Source of the DNA: Gammaproteobacteria bacterium | GTDB taxonomy: Bacteria > Pseudomonadota > Gammaproteobacteria > Pseudomonadales > Azotimanducaceae | Reading direction: 5' to 3' | NCBI GenBank assembly: GCA_026706385.1 | Contig: JAPOYV010000073.1 | Location: 1-64,000 of the forward strand | DNA: 64,000 nt | Program-made: the position numbers and the translations under genes | Shown: positions 20,029 to 28,986 of the stretch, in pieces | Layout: each line of letters begins with the position of its first letter | Position numbering within the stretch: position 1 is the stretch's first letter | Notes under the pieces: model-generated | Seen by the model: the letters and a program-made list of their open reading frames with translations, nothing else | Database searches by the model: none | What the model was told of the DNA's origin: nothing

Positions 20029-20321
20029 GCTGACCCTTGCGCTTGCGTGCAAGCCAAACTAGCAGCTTCGTAGGAACGGAAGCAACGCTACCGACGTTCG
20101 GGCTGTGGACAGATGTTTGGCGTGTGACCGCTCACTGCTGGCTTGGCGTTGGTCGCCACAAGGTGGTGCGCCGGCGCCCTCGCCCGCATCGGACGGATGG
20201 ACGCCTCTTGCGTACCAGAGGCCCTCGCACCGCGGCATCCAACGTCCGGTTTACTCGCCAAGGATTGGTCCGTCCCGACGTCGTCGCGTTGCCACGCTAC
20301 TCCATGGAACCGCGAGCCATC

Positions 20322-20330
20322 TGCTAGTCT
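20322..20330 (+). promoter_or_regulatory. Candidate extended -10 promoter of the AAA+ gene
   Basis: TGCTAGTCT is an extended -10 element (TGn plus TAGTCT). It ends 6 bp before the ATG at 20337, so transcription would begin at or next to the start codon. There is no Shine-Dalgarno upstream, which fits a leaderless mRNA. No clear -35 box is present. Confidence 0.4.
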
Positions 20331-20336
20331 TGCCGG

Positions 20337-21482
20337 ATGCCAACCGGTGCCTTGAATCCCTTCGTTCCCGGTCGGGGCGTCCTGCCACCTTATCTTGCTG
20401 GACGGGAAGTCGAGAAGCGCAAACTGAAGGGGGTTCTCGGCTATGTCGAAGCTGGCCGAGGGGCGCCGCGCGACGTGGTGCTGAGCGGACCACGCGGCAA
20501 CGGCAAGACGGTCCTTCTACGTTGGTTTCAAGGCGAGGTCGAGCGACTCGACGGGCGCATCGATGTGCTGTGGCGGACGCCGAGCGACTTGCCAAGCGTA
20601 GACGCGCTCGCGACCTCGCTCGTGCCGCCGGGTCGTTTCAAGGCCATGCTGCCGGATTCGCTGTCGCTGTCAATCGGGATCGGCCGGGTGGGCTGGGAGC
20701 TTGGTGACAATCTTGGCACCTTGTCGGAGTTGCTGACCTTGCGCTGCCGCCAGCGACCGCTCGTCGTCCTCCTCGATGAGGCTCACACGTTGGATACGGT
20801 GGTCGGCCAGGCACTCTTGAACGCGAGCCAGTCCGTCGCTGCGCTGGCGCCTTTTCTGCTCGTGCTGGCCGGTACCCCAGGCATCGCGCCTCAACTCAAC
20901 GCCATGTCCGCGACGTTCTGGGACCGCGCCGAGCAGATCGGAATGGGCCTACTTGACGAATCAGCTACCGCGGACGCCCTGTCCCGGCCGTTCGAGGCCG
21001 AGACGCCCCCGACGACCTTCGAGGCCGCAGCCCTGTCGCGGGCGGTCGAGTCGAGCCAGTGCTATCCGTACTTCGTCCAGCTCATCGGCGCGGCACTGTG
21101 GGATGTTGCAGCGGCCAAAGGTCAAGGGACGATTGACGGGGGCGTGGTGGCCCAAGCTGCCAGCGTATTCGACCAAGGCCGTGGAACGTACTATCACCAT
21201 CGCCACAACGAACTCGAGCGAGCCGGTCTGCTTGATGTGGCATCCGCGATCGCACGGGCTTTCGGCAACCGGGACCAGGTGACTCAGGCCGAGGTGGACG
21301 CGGTCATCGCCGGAACGCGAGTGATATCCGGAACCACGGAGAGCCAGGACGAGGCCATCCGCATCCGCGACGATTTGGCAGCCGTCGGTTACGTGTGGAA
21401 CCCGCCTGGTGAGGGGCACGTGTGGCGACCGGGGATTCCCAGCTTGATGGCGCACATCGGTGGCCTTGTGCCGCCGACATAG
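20337..21482 (+). CDS. AAA+ family ATPase, single gene of unknown role
   Basis: A 381-residue soluble P-loop ATPase. Walker A is GPRGNGKT (51-58), Walker B VVLLDEAHTLD around residue 141-151, and a sensor-1-like LVLAGTPG follows. The remaining C-terminal part is helical and ends in a winged-helix-like segment (QVTQAEVDAVIAGT...VWRPGIPSLMAHI). The layout resembles the ORC/Cdc6- or PF13191-like AAA group found in STAND-type proteins and transposon or defence helpers, but no partner domain is attached. It stands alone between the broken DUF429 gene and nuoA. No Shine-Dalgarno is visible. The function is not recognised. Confidence 0.75.
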   Translation: MPTGALNPFVPGRGVLPPYLAGREVEKRKLKGVLGYVEAGRGAPRDVVLSGPRGNGKTVLLRWFQGEVERLDGRIDVLWRTPSDLPSVDALATSLVPPGRFKAMLPDSLSLSIGIGRVGWELGDNLGTLSELLTLRCRQRPLVVLLDEAHTLDTVVGQALLNASQSVAALAPFLLVLAGTPGIAPQLNAMSATFWDRAEQIGMGLLDESATADALSRPFEAETPPTTFEAAALSRAVESSQCYPYFVQLIGAALWDVAAAKGQGTIDGGVVAQAASVFDQGRGTYYHHRHNELERAGLLDVASAIARAFGNRDQVTQAEVDAVIAGTRVISGTTESQDEAIRIRDDLAAVGYVWNPPGEGHVWRPGIPSLMAHIGGLVPPT

Positions 21483-21518
21483 CGGAGGAGCGCTGCGCCT
21501 CGCGCCAAGGCCGGGAAT

Positions 21519-21536
21519 GCGGACGTGGACGTCCGC
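21519..21536. repeat. Inverted repeat between the AAA+ gene and the nuoA promoter
   Basis: GCGGACGT, two bases, ACGTCCGC: a perfect 8-bp dyad. It lies 36 bp after the AAA+ stop and 62 bp before the nuoA -35 box. It could be an RNA hairpin ending the AAA+ transcript or a protein-binding site upstream of nuoA. Confidence 0.4.
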
Positions 21537-21597
21537 GTACCGCCAGCGCTTGGGCCAATCGCGGCCTTGGTCTCCAAGAGCGCTACCGATCCCGCTC

Positions 21598-21626
21598 TTG
21601 CCCAAGCCAAACCCGATCTGTATTGT
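21598..21626 (+). promoter_or_regulatory. Promoter of nuoABCDEF
   Basis: TTGCCC at 21598-21603, a 17-bp spacer, and TATTGT at 21621-21626, in a sigma-70-like arrangement. The start point would be about 60 bp upstream of the nuoA GTG. The same hexamers, spacer length and an 11-base core ATCTGTATTGT occur upstream of nuoG, which supports a real promoter. Confidence 0.65.
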
Positions 21627-21696
21627 CCCGGTTTTCCGCGGGACCGCGTCGCGCAACGCCCCCGGGATGTGAGGACCTCCGAGTAGGGAGACGAGG

Positions 21697-22149
21697 GTGC
21701 CTGAGGACGGATCGGTCGCTGCCGACATCCTGCCGCTTTTCCTTTACGCCGCCGTTGTGGCGGCCATCATCGCGGCGTCGCTGGGTGCCGCGTGGTTCGT
21801 TGGTTCCAAGGCGCGGCACGGCGGGGCGCGTACGCTGCCGTTCGAGTCCGGCATCGTCCCGGTGGGCGAAGCCGAGGAGATGCGGCTATCCATCGAGTTC
21901 TACCTGATCGCCGTCTTCTTCGTGGTATTCGACCTCGAGACGATCTTCATCATCGCCTGGGCCGTGGCATTCAACGACGTCGGCTGGCGCGGTTACATCG
22001 GTGCCAGCTTCTTCATCGTCCTGCTGCTCGCCGCGCTCTTCTACGAGTGGCGCACCGGTGCCCTCGACTGGGGCCTGAAGCGGCGAGCGCCTGGTCCCGG
22101 GCGCTACGCACAGGCCGACGACGCTGCAACGGCCGAAGGGGTCGCCTGA
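21697..22149 (+). CDS. nuoA: NADH-quinone oxidoreductase subunit A
   Basis: A 150-residue membrane subunit of complex I. Three transmembrane helices are visible (about 12-34, 68-90 and 98-116). The family motif [12 protein letters not shown] (around 48-59) and the helix containing FDLETIFI are diagnostic. It starts at GTG 21697 with an AGGGAGACGAGG ribosome-binding region. A polar Ala/Asp-rich C-terminal tail extends beyond the usual end. Its stop overlaps the nuoB ATG by one base. It links the peripheral arm to the membrane arm with NuoH and NuoJ. Confidence 0.92.
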   Translation: MPEDGSVAADILPLFLYAAVVAAIIAASLGAAWFVGSKARHGGARTLPFESGIVPVGEAEEMRLSIEFYLIAVFFVVFDLETIFIIAWAVAFNDVGWRGYIGASFFIVLLLAALFYEWRTGALDWGLKRRAPGPGRYAQADDAATAEGVA

Positions 22150-22832
22150 TGCAGTGGCGGCTCATCAAAACCGAACCCGGCGCATCGATGCAGTCCGTCG
22201 ACGACGCCTACAACGAAGAAGCGGGCAAGAGTTTCCTCACGGCGCGGCTCGAAGACCTCGTCGCATGGGGCCGTGCGAACTCCATCTGGCCGTTCAACTT
22301 CGGCCTCTCGTGCTGCTACGTGGAGATGGCCACCTCGTTCACCTCGCGCCACGACCTGTCGCGGTTCGGCGCGGAGGTGATCCGCGCAACCCCACGCCAA
22401 GCCGACCTGATCGTGGTGTCCGGGACCGTGTTTCGCAAGATGGCCCCCGTACTGCAGCATCTTTATGAGCAGCTCCTGGAGCCCCGTTGGGTCATCTCCA
22501 TGGGCTCGTGCGCCAACTCGGGCGGCATGTTCGACGTCTACAGCGTCGTGCAGGGCGCCGACAAGTTCCTCCCGGTGGACGTCTACGTACCGGGCTGCCC
22601 GCCCCGCCCGGAGGCCTTCATGCAGGGTCTGACGCTCTTGCAGGAAGCCGTGAAGAACACCCGTCGGCCGCTGTCCTGGATGATCGGCGATGACGGCTCC
22701 GTCAGCAAATACGACCCGAGCCAGCGCGACCTGAAGACGCCGGAGCGCATGCGGGCCACGAACCTGGCCGAGCCGACGACGGTCGGCGACGCGCCTCTGT
22801 CCAAGGACCTGCTCGGCAAGAAGCGCGCCTAA
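22149..22832 (+). CDS. nuoB: NADH-quinone oxidoreductase subunit B
   Basis: A 227-residue peripheral subunit that holds iron-sulfur cluster N2 next to the quinone site. Cluster ligands are visible as the tandem CC of LSCCYVEM, C of [10 protein letters not shown] and C of VPGCPPRPE. The C-terminus is about 50 residues longer than the core domain, charged and likely flexible. The ATG at 22149 overlaps the nuoA stop by one base and is followed at its own end by nuoCD after 4 bp. Confidence 0.95.
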   Translation: MQWRLIKTEPGASMQSVDDAYNEEAGKSFLTARLEDLVAWGRANSIWPFNFGLSCCYVEMATSFTSRHDLSRFGAEVIRATPRQADLIVVSGTVFRKMAPVLQHLYEQLLEPRWVISMGSCANSGGMFDVYSVVQGADKFLPVDVYVPGCPPRPEAFMQGLTLLQEAVKNTRRPLSWMIGDDGSVSKYDPSQRDLKTPERMRATNLAEPTTVGDAPLSKDLLGKKRA

Positions 22833-22836
22833 CGGT

Positions 22837-24600
22837 ATGGCGGAAGCACTCGCAGAGACCGCGGACGAGCATCACATCGCGGCAGACTTGGCCACGCACT
22901 TCGGGCCGCAATGCGTATCGCAGGCTTGCGTCGACGGCATCACCACCGTCTGGGTGCCCAAGGACCGCATCAAGTCGGTCATGCGCTACCTCAAGAACGA
23001 CGCGCCCGAGCGCTTCGAGTTGATGTTCGACCTCTCGGCGATCGACGAGCGCGTCCGTCAGCACAGGGAAGATCAGCCAGCATCGGACTTCACCGTCTTC
23101 TACCACCTGATCTCCGTGTCCAACGACGACGATGTACGGATCAAAGTGGCGTTGGCGGACGGCGAGAGCATCGACTCCATCGAATCGGTCTACCCGGTGG
23201 CGAACTGGTACGAGCGCGAGGCGTTCGACATGTTCGGCATCGGCTTCGACGGCCACTCGAACTTGCGCCGCATCCTGACGCCTGCCCTCTGGGAGGGCCA
23301 TCCGTTGCGCAAGGAGCATCCGGCCCGGGCGACGGAGATGGATCCGTTCACCATGACGCCCGAGTTCCAGAAGGCCCAGCAGGATGCCTTGCGTTTCGTG
23401 CCCGAGGAATGGGGCATGAAGATGGACGCCAAGCACACCGACTTCATGTTCCTGAACCTCGGTCCCAACCACCCGAGCGTCCACGGCGTCTTCCGGATCG
23501 CCCTGCAGCTCGATGGCGAGGTGATCGTCCAGGCCGTCCCCGACATCGGCTACCACCACCGCGCCCAGGAAAAGATGGCCGAGCGTCAGTCCTGGCACAC
23601 CTACATCCCGTACACGGACCGCGTCGACTACCTCGGCGGGGTGATGAACAACCTGCCGTACGTCCTGAACGTCGAGAAGATGGCGGGCATCGAGGTGCCG
23701 GAGCGCGCGCAGGTCATCCGCGTCATGCTCGCCGAGTGCTTCCGGATCGCGAGCCACCTCCTGTTCTACGGCACCTTCGCCCAGGACGTGGGACAGATGT
23801 CGCCCGTCTTCTACATGTTTGCGGACCGCGAGCGCCTGTTCTCGATCATCGAAGCGATCACGGGCGGGCGCATGCACCCAAGCTGGTTCCGCATCGGCGG
23901 GGTGACCCAGGACCTGCCCGACGGTTGGGACAAGATGGTCCTCGACTTCTGCGACTACATGCCCGCGCGCCTCGACCACTACGACAAGATGGCCATGAAG
24001 AACAAGATCCTCAAGCGCCGCACGCAGGGGATCGGGGCGTACACCACCGAAGAGGGCCTCGACTGGGGCATCACCGGACCGTCGCTGCGCGCCACCGGCC
24101 ACGACTGGGATCTGCGCAAGAACCGGCCCTACAGCATGTACGACCATTTCGACTTCGACATCCCCACGGCCGAGGCGGGCGACTGCTATGCGCGCTGCGA
24201 GGTCCGCGTCGAGGAGATCCGCCAGAGCTTGCGGATCATGCGCCAATGCGTGGAGAACATGCCGTCCGGTCCGGTGAAGTCGGACCACCGACTGACCACG
24301 CCGCCCCGCAAGGAGCGTACGATGCAGGACATCGAGACGCTCATCCACCATTTCCTTAACGTGAGTTGGGGACCGGTGATCCCGCCTGGGGAGTCGACGA
24401 CCCTGATCGAAGCGACCAAGGGCTGGAACTCGTACTACTCGATCTCCGACGGCGGCACCATGGCGTACCGGACACGGGTCCGGACGCCTTCGTTCCCGGC
24501 GTTGCAGCAGATTCCGCTGATCAGCCGCGGTTTCATGGTGGCGGACCTGATCGCGATCATCGCCAGCATCGACTTCGTGATGGCGGACGTGGACCGATGA
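22837..24600 (+). CDS. nuoCD: NADH-quinone oxidoreductase subunits C and D (fused)
   Basis: A single 587-residue chain that joins the 30-kDa subunit (residues about 1-180, with [17 protein letters not shown] and HPLRKEHP) to the 49-kDa subunit (about 195-587, with [13 protein letters not shown], the GYHHRAQEK loop and the C-terminal [14 protein letters not shown]). The fused form is the enterobacterial/gammaproteobacterial type. The 49-kDa half forms most of the quinone cavity, with a His and a Tyr near HPSVHG and the [10 protein letters not shown] block. It ends in an ATGA overlap with nuoE. Confidence 0.95.
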   Translation: MAEALAETADEHHIAADLATHFGPQCVSQACVDGITTVWVPKDRIKSVMRYLKNDAPERFELMFDLSAIDERVRQHREDQPASDFTVFYHLISVSNDDDVRIKVALADGESIDSIESVYPVANWYEREAFDMFGIGFDGHSNLRRILTPALWEGHPLRKEHPARATEMDPFTMTPEFQKAQQDALRFVPEEWGMKMDAKHTDFMFLNLGPNHPSVHGVFRIALQLDGEVIVQAVPDIGYHHRAQEKMAERQSWHTYIPYTDRVDYLGGVMNNLPYVLNVEKMAGIEVPERAQVIRVMLAECFRIASHLLFYGTFAQDVGQMSPVFYMFADRERLFSIIEAITGGRMHPSWFRIGGVTQDLPDGWDKMVLDFCDYMPARLDHYDKMAMKNKILKRRTQGIGAYTTEEGLDWGITGPSLRATGHDWDLRKNRPYSMYDHFDFDIPTAEAGDCYARCEVRVEEIRQSLRIMRQCVENMPSGPVKSDHRLTTPPRKERTMQDIETLIHHFLNVSWGPVIPPGESTTLIEATKGWNSYYSISDGGTMAYRTRVRTPSFPALQQIPLISRGFMVADLIAIIASIDFVMADVDR

Positions 24601-25085
24601 GCGAACCCGCACTCATCCAGATCCTATCCGACGACGAGATCCGCGAGATCGAGGACGAGGTGGCGCATCTACCGGATCGCAAGTCGGCGGCCATCGACGC
24701 CATGATGATCGTCCAGCGGTATCGCGGCTGGGTGTCCGACGAGAGCCTAGGGGCAATAGCCCGGCTCCTGGGCATGTCGGTCGAGAGTCTCGACAGCATC
24801 GCGACCTTCTACAACCTCATCTACCGCAGGCCGGTGGGCCGGCACGTCGTGATGGTCTGCGACAGCGTGTCCTGCTACGTGATGGGTGCCGACGGGCTGC
24901 GCAAGGCCGTCGAGGAACATCTTGGCATCGGCCTCGGCGAGACGACGGAAGACGACCGCTTCACGCTCTTGCCGATCGTGTGTCTCGGTGCCTGCGACCG
25001 CGCGCCGACCATGATGATCGACGAAGAGCTCATCGGGGACGTGACCCCGGAGTCGCTCGACGAGATCTTCGCGAGGTTTGCTTAG
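24597..25085 (+). CDS. nuoE: NADH-quinone oxidoreductase subunit E
   Basis: A 162-residue thioredoxin-like [2Fe-2S] protein (cluster N1a) that pairs with NuoF in the NADH dehydrogenase module. The four cysteine ligands are in [11 protein letters not shown] and [11 protein letters not shown]. The N-terminal helical region contains the usual [16 protein letters not shown] block. It overlaps nuoCD by 4 bp and its TAG overlaps the nuoF GTG by one base. Confidence 0.94.
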   Translation: MSEPALIQILSDDEIREIEDEVAHLPDRKSAAIDAMMIVQRYRGWVSDESLGAIARLLGMSVESLDSIATFYNLIYRRPVGRHVVMVCDSVSCYVMGADGLRKAVEEHLGIGLGETTEDDRFTLLPIVCLGACDRAPTMMIDEELIGDVTPESLDEIFARFA

Positions 25086-26365
25086 TGGACGATACCCGCC
25101 CCCTGATTGGGATCATCGACACCGTCGGCGGAGCGGTGGATCGCCTGGCTTACGAGTCCCATGGCGGCTACGAGGCGGTACGCAAGGCGCTCGGCATGGA
25201 GCCGGACGACATCATCGACCTGGTGACCGAGGCGAACCTGCGCGGGCGCGGCGGTGCTGGTTTCGGCACGGGCATGAAGTGGGGCTTCACGCGGGGTCCG
25301 GCTCGGACGCCCGGCGGCAAGTACCTGGTCTGCAACGCGGACGAGATGGAGCCGGGCACCTTCAAGGACCGCTATCTGCTGGAGTACAACCCGCATCTCC
25401 TGGTCGAAGGCATGATCGTCGCGGCGCATGCCATTCACGCCGAAACGGCCTATGTCTTCCTCCGCGGCGAGTATCACGAGCCGTTCCGGGAACTGCAGAA
25501 GGCCATCGACGACGCGTATGCGCAGGGATATCTCGGTCGAGGCATCTTCGGCACCGACATCAACCTCGAGCTTCGCATACATCGCTCCGCGGGACGCTAC
25601 ATCTGCGGCGAGGAAACCGCGCTCCTCAACGCACTGGAAGGCAAGCGCGCCCAACCCCGCCAGAAGCCGCCGTTCCCGCCTGCGAGCGGTGCCTGGGGCC
25701 GCCCCACGATCGTCAACAACGTCGAGACCCTGTGCAACGTGCCCGGGATCATCCGCAACGGCACCGACTGGTACCACGCGCTCGGCCGTGGCGACGACGC
25801 GGGCACCAAGATCTACGGCGTCTCCGGGCGTGTCAACAAGCCGGGGCTGTGGGAACTGCCGATTGGCACGACGATCCGCGAGATCATCGAGGAGCACGGC
25901 GGCGGCATGCGCGAGGGCTACAAGCTGCGCGGCCTGCTGCCGGGCGGCGCGTCCACCGACTTCCTGGTCGAAGAGCACCTCGACCTGGCCATGGACTACG
26001 GCACGATCCAGAAGGCCGGCAGCCGCATGGGCACCGGCACCATGATCCTGATGGACGACTCGATCTGCCCGGTGGACATGTGCCGGAACCTCGAGCACTT
26101 CTTCGCCCAGGAGTCGTGCGGTTTCTGCACGCCGTGCCGGGAAGGCCTGCCGTGGGTTGAAGAGCTTCTGATCGAGATCGAGGAGGGCCGGGGCAAGGAA
26201 GGCGACCTCGAACTCCTCGACCGCAACGCCATGTTCATCGGCGGCGTCACCAACACCTTCTGCCTGCACGCGCCGGGCGCGATCGAGCCCTTGGCGAGCG
26301 CGTTGCGGTACTTCCGGGATGACTTCGAGGAGCACATCCGTCAGGGCAAGTGTCCGTATCGATAG
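25085..26365 (+). CDS. nuoF: NADH-quinone oxidoreductase subunit F
   Basis: A 426-residue NADH-binding subunit. The FMN/NADH motifs are LRGRGGAGFGTGMKW (around residues 55-69) and VCNADEMEPGTFKDR, followed by GAGAYICGEE-like RYICGEETALL. The N3 cluster ligands are in SCGFCTPCREG with the fourth Cys in the later TFCLHAPGA. The start is GTG at 25085, directly coupled to nuoE. It is the last gene of the first nuo half; a minus-strand gene converges 31 bp downstream and nuoG follows only 2.6 kb further on. Confidence 0.94.
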   Translation: MDDTRPLIGIIDTVGGAVDRLAYESHGGYEAVRKALGMEPDDIIDLVTEANLRGRGGAGFGTGMKWGFTRGPARTPGGKYLVCNADEMEPGTFKDRYLLEYNPHLLVEGMIVAAHAIHAETAYVFLRGEYHEPFRELQKAIDDAYAQGYLGRGIFGTDINLELRIHRSAGRYICGEETALLNALEGKRAQPRQKPPFPPASGAWGRPTIVNNVETLCNVPGIIRNGTDWYHALGRGDDAGTKIYGVSGRVNKPGLWELPIGTTIREIIEEHGGGMREGYKLRGLLPGGASTDFLVEEHLDLAMDYGTIQKAGSRMGTGTMILMDDSICPVDMCRNLEHFFAQESCGFCTPCREGLPWVEELLIEIEEGRGKEGDLELLDRNAMFIGGVTNTFCLHAPGAIEPLASALRYFRDDFEEHIRQGKCPYR

Positions 26366-26396
26366 GCGGTCGTGCGCGAACGCGCCGACCGGCGTA

Positions 26397-27113
26397 CTAC
26401 GGGAGCGGGGACCAGTCGCCGTTGATCAGTACCTCGGACGGTCGGAAATCCGCCTTGTAGCGCATCTTGTCCGAATCCTCGATCCAGTAGCCTAGGTACA
26501 GGTAGGGCAATCCGCGGCGTCGGCACTCGGCGATCTGTTTGAGGATGGCGAAGACGCCCAGGCTCCGGTCGGCCATGGCGGGATCGAAATAGGTGTAGAC
26601 GGCGGCGAGGCCGTGGTCGAGGACGTCGGTGACGGCCGATGCGACGAGGCGGCCATCCTGCCGGATATCCAGGGCGATGGTTTCCATTCCCGCCGGGTGC
26701 GCGAGTTGAATGTAGTCGGCGGGCGAGGGCGGATCCATGCTGCCACCTGCATGGCGCCCCTCGATGTAGCGCTGGTACAACGTAAAGTGCTCGATCGGCT
26801 CGTCGTCGGGTGCGACGGCCATGGTCTGCAAGTCCGCGTTGCGTCGGAGCACGCGGCGGAAGCGGCGGTTCGGGGCGAATTCGCCGACGTTGACGCGCAG
26901 GGAGATGCAGGCGTTGCAGCCCTCACAGCGGGGCACATAGTAGACGCTGCCGGATCGGCGGAATCCCGCAGGTGCCAACCGTGAGTAGACCGCCGATTGG
27001 TCTTCGGGCGCGGCACCGACGACGACGGCGCGCATCGTACGTTCGGGGAAGTAGACGCAGGGGTGCGGTCCGGCGACATGCCGGGTGACCTTGATCGCGT
27101 CGCGTACGGCCAT
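26397..27113 (-). CDS. bpt: Aspartate/glutamate leucyltransferase (bacterial arginyltransferase family)
   Basis: A 238-residue aminoacyl-tRNA-protein transferase. Members attach leucine from Leu-tRNA to N-terminal Asp or Glu, making N-degrons for ClpS/ClpAP. Diagnostic parts are HPCVYFPER near the start, the cysteine cluster in VPRCEGCNACISLRV, and the GNAT-like C-terminal half with AVYTYFDP...RSLGVFAILKQIAECRRRGLPYLYLGYWI. The length fits the family. It lies within the split nuo cluster on the opposite strand, directly abutting the upstream isomerase-like gene (no intervening base), and converges on nuoF. Confidence 0.9.
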   Translation of the reverse strand: MAVRDAIKVTRHVAGPHPCVYFPERTMRAVVVGAAPEDQSAVYSRLAPAGFRRSGSVYYVPRCEGCNACISLRVNVGEFAPNRRFRRVLRRNADLQTMAVAPDDEPIEHFTLYQRYIEGRHAGGSMDPPSPADYIQLAHPAGMETIALDIRQDGRLVASAVTDVLDHGLAAVYTYFDPAMADRSLGVFAILKQIAECRRRGLPYLYLGYWIEDSDKMRYKADFRPSEVLINGDWSPLP

Positions 27114-27734
27114 CTAGCGACGGAGCCCCAGTTTGGACGCCACCAGCGGGATGCGGTCGTTGCCGAAGTACATGTCTTCGCCGTCGACGAACATGGTGGG
27201 GGATCCGAAGCCCCCGCGCTCGATCAGTTCGTCGGTGTTGGCGCGCAGTCTTGCCTTGTATTCGTCGGATCGGATCTTGGCGAAGAACGCCGCCTCGTCG
27301 AGACCCACTTCCCGGACGATCTTCGCCAGCACGTCGTCCTGCGAGATGTCGGCAAGCTCGCCCCAGTAGGTCTCGAAGACGCGCCGGGAATACGGCACCA
27401 GGCAATCGGCTTCCTCGGCGACGAACGCGCCGCGCATCGCCTTGACGCTGTTAACCGGAAAGACGGGCGGGGTCCAGCCGATGTCGATGCCGACGTAGCG
27501 CGCCCAGTCCGCGAGATCCTTGGCCTGGTAGCGGGCCTTGCGGCGCACTGGGTTGGCGCGGGCTTCGTACACGCTCGGGTTCACGGTGTTGAATACGCCA
27601 CCGACGAGGATCGGTCGCCATCGCAGCGCCACGTTGCCGGACCGGATCGGCTCGTCGAGCGTGCGCTGGATCTGCTCGAAGGCGAGGTAGGTCCACGGGC
27701 TGCTGCAATCGAAGAAGAACTCGACGTTATGCAT
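27114..27734 (-). CDS. 2-hydroxychromene-2-carboxylate isomerase-like (DsbA/kappa-GST fold)
   Basis: A 206-residue thioredoxin-fold protein of the HCCA isomerase/kappa-GST family. The N-terminal active-site motif FFFDCSSPWTYLAFE (6-20) carries the catalytic Ser of the isomerase family, and GSPTMFVDGEDMYFGNDR near the C-terminus has the cis-Pro (TMF) and the family's terminal motif. No signal peptide, so cytoplasmic. Known members isomerise a naphthalene catabolite with glutathione, but many paralogs have unknown substrates. It is co-directional with bpt and directly adjacent, so the pair is probably one transcript. Confidence 0.82.
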   Translation of the reverse strand: MHNVEFFFDCSSPWTYLAFEQIQRTLDEPIRSGNVALRWRPILVGGVFNTVNPSVYEARANPVRRKARYQAKDLADWARYVGIDIGWTPPVFPVNSVKAMRGAFVAEEADCLVPYSRRVFETYWGELADISQDDVLAKIVREVGLDEAAFFAKIRSDEYKARLRANTDELIERGGFGSPTMFVDGEDMYFGNDRIPLVASKLGLRR

Positions 27735-27794
27735 GGGGAGATTCTAGCGCGGCGTCGGCACGCTCGACGCCGACGGGCGGCCCCTCGCTTTCAG

Positions 27795-28625
27795 CTATTC
27801 GCCTCGCAATGCGCGGAGTTCAGCTTCGAGGACACGGGCCCGTTCCTCTGCCTCCCGCCGTGCGGCTTCGACCGCAGCGAGGGATTCCTCCGCCGCGACA
27901 CGGGCATCGGATTCTTCCGCGAAGTCCCGCATCCGCCCCGTCACGGGGTGGTGGAAACGCAGTTCGGGTCCATCGGCATAGAGGTAGAGCCCAAGAACGG
28001 CGCTCCAGTAGGCCACGGCTCCGGGGGGCAACGATGCTTCGTCGGGCCCGGGAGTCCGTGGCTGCGCGCTCTCGTACCTGCCATCCACCAGGTACGACCC
28101 CCGCAATCCGTCGGGCGCATCGGTGAGGCGATGCGGATCGACGAGCCAGAACTCGGCGACCCCAAGCCTTTCGTAGAGTTTCGGCTTCTCGACCGTGTCG
28201 CGCGCGACCGAACGCCAGGAGACCACCTCGAGGATCAGGTCGGGCACGGGCTCCTGCCAGAGCTTGTAGGACATGCGGTCCTCGTCCGGCGCCGTTCCCT
28301 GGGCGTCGAGGTCGCCCGCTGCCAGGGAGACCATGATGTCGGGCGCAAGCGGCTTGGCGAACCGATCCACCGGTCGCGGATAAAGCCCGCAATCGCTGGC
28401 AACCAGGGCGCGGTCGCCGTGGAGGCGTCTCAAGTACGGCACCAGCAACGCCGCCGTGGTCAGGCGGACGCGGTCGTGGCGGAGGCTCTCTGCAACGTGG
28501 AACCGGTACAGGAAACCGTCGCGGTCATACTCTCCGCCCGGCAATGGGTGTGGCGGCGTCGTTGGAATCGGCGCACGCTGCGAAACATCGCCGTGGAGGT
28601 CGATCGCTTGTTCCCGTTCGTCCAT
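27795..28625 (-). CDS. Uma2 family (DUF820) putative restriction-endonuclease-fold protein
   Basis: A 276-residue protein. The central part has the PD-(D/E)xK nuclease pattern of Uma2/DUF820: LAPDIMVSL gives the Asp, PDLILEVVSW gives the next Asp and Glu, and VEKPKLYERLGVAEFWLVDP carries the conserved Lys and the family's terminal WLVDP. A helical, heptad-like tail of about 40 residues (EESLAAVEAARREAEERARV...) is predicted as coiled coil. Uma2 proteins abound in cyanobacteria and Planctomycetes and are of unknown function, some with transposase-like linkage. The ATG at 28625 was picked; a further in-frame ATG lies just upstream. It is the first gene of the minus-strand insert. Confidence 0.75.
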   Translation of the reverse strand: MDEREQAIDLHGDVSQRAPIPTTPPHPLPGGEYDRDGFLYRFHVAESLRHDRVRLTTAALLVPYLRRLHGDRALVASDCGLYPRPVDRFAKPLAPDIMVSLAAGDLDAQGTAPDEDRMSYKLWQEPVPDLILEVVSWRSVARDTVEKPKLYERLGVAEFWLVDPHRLTDAPDGLRGSYLVDGRYESAQPRTPGPDEASLPPGAVAYWSAVLGLYLYADGPELRFHHPVTGRMRDFAEESDARVAAEESLAAVEAARREAEERARVLEAELRALRGE

Positions 28626-28749
28626 GTCGAAACCGTACCACAGCCCTTTCCGCATCCGCCGCATTTCAGCGCTGGATGAGCATTGGAACGCGTCTTGAAC
28701 GTCGGCGAAATGGACGATCTCTCGATGCGCTGTGGGAGATCGGCTTGGC

Positions 28750-28778
28750 TTGCCCGATGCGCGTGCTATCTGTATTGT
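28750..28778 (+). promoter_or_regulatory. Promoter of nuoGHIJKLMN, twin of the nuoA promoter
   Basis: TTGCCC at 28750-28755, a 17-bp spacer, TATTGT at 28773-28778. Both hexamers, the spacer length and the adjoining ATCTG are identical to those of the nuoA promoter, although the rest of the spacer and flanks differ. The predicted start leaves a leader of about 200 nt before the nuoG ATG. Confidence 0.65.
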
Positions 28779-28791
28779 GCGCGCTTTCGTA

Positions 28792-28834
28792 TGTCCACGC
28801 GCTTTTCGCGCCTCGGCGCGAATTCGGGTGGACA
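28792..28834. promoter_or_regulatory. Nested inverted repeat in the nuoG leader
   Basis: The outer arms TGTCCAC (28792-28798) and GTGGACA (28828-28834) enclose an inner perfect repeat TTCGCGCC, TC, GGCGCGAA (28805-28822). The whole element lies just downstream of the promoter, so it would be near the 5' end of the transcript. It could stabilise the mRNA, or be an operator. Confidence 0.4.
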
Positions 28835-28986
28835 CGCGTGATCGCATCGGGAGTGACGCGTGGGCCGGCGGCGTCATGCGGATGGGGAGGGGCCATGTTC
28901 CAAGCGGGGCCGTATGCCGACCCACGTTAAGTCGAAGGTCCGCCGGGATAGCGGCGTGAGCCGCTTCAACATCGACGGATAGCGCA

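Larger units (their letters stand above)
28626..28986. other. Intergenic region upstream of nuoG
   Basis: This 361-bp stretch carries no convincing gene. It contains the nuoG promoter (28750-28778) and a nested hairpin, and must also hold the divergent start of the Uma2 gene. Short open frames here are Arg-rich and lack a ribosome-binding site. Confidence 0.6.

Noticed and set aside
22702-24612. A 636-codon open frame antisense to nuoCD
   Set aside because: His/Asp/Arg-rich antisense translation of the nuoCD gene; no family features.
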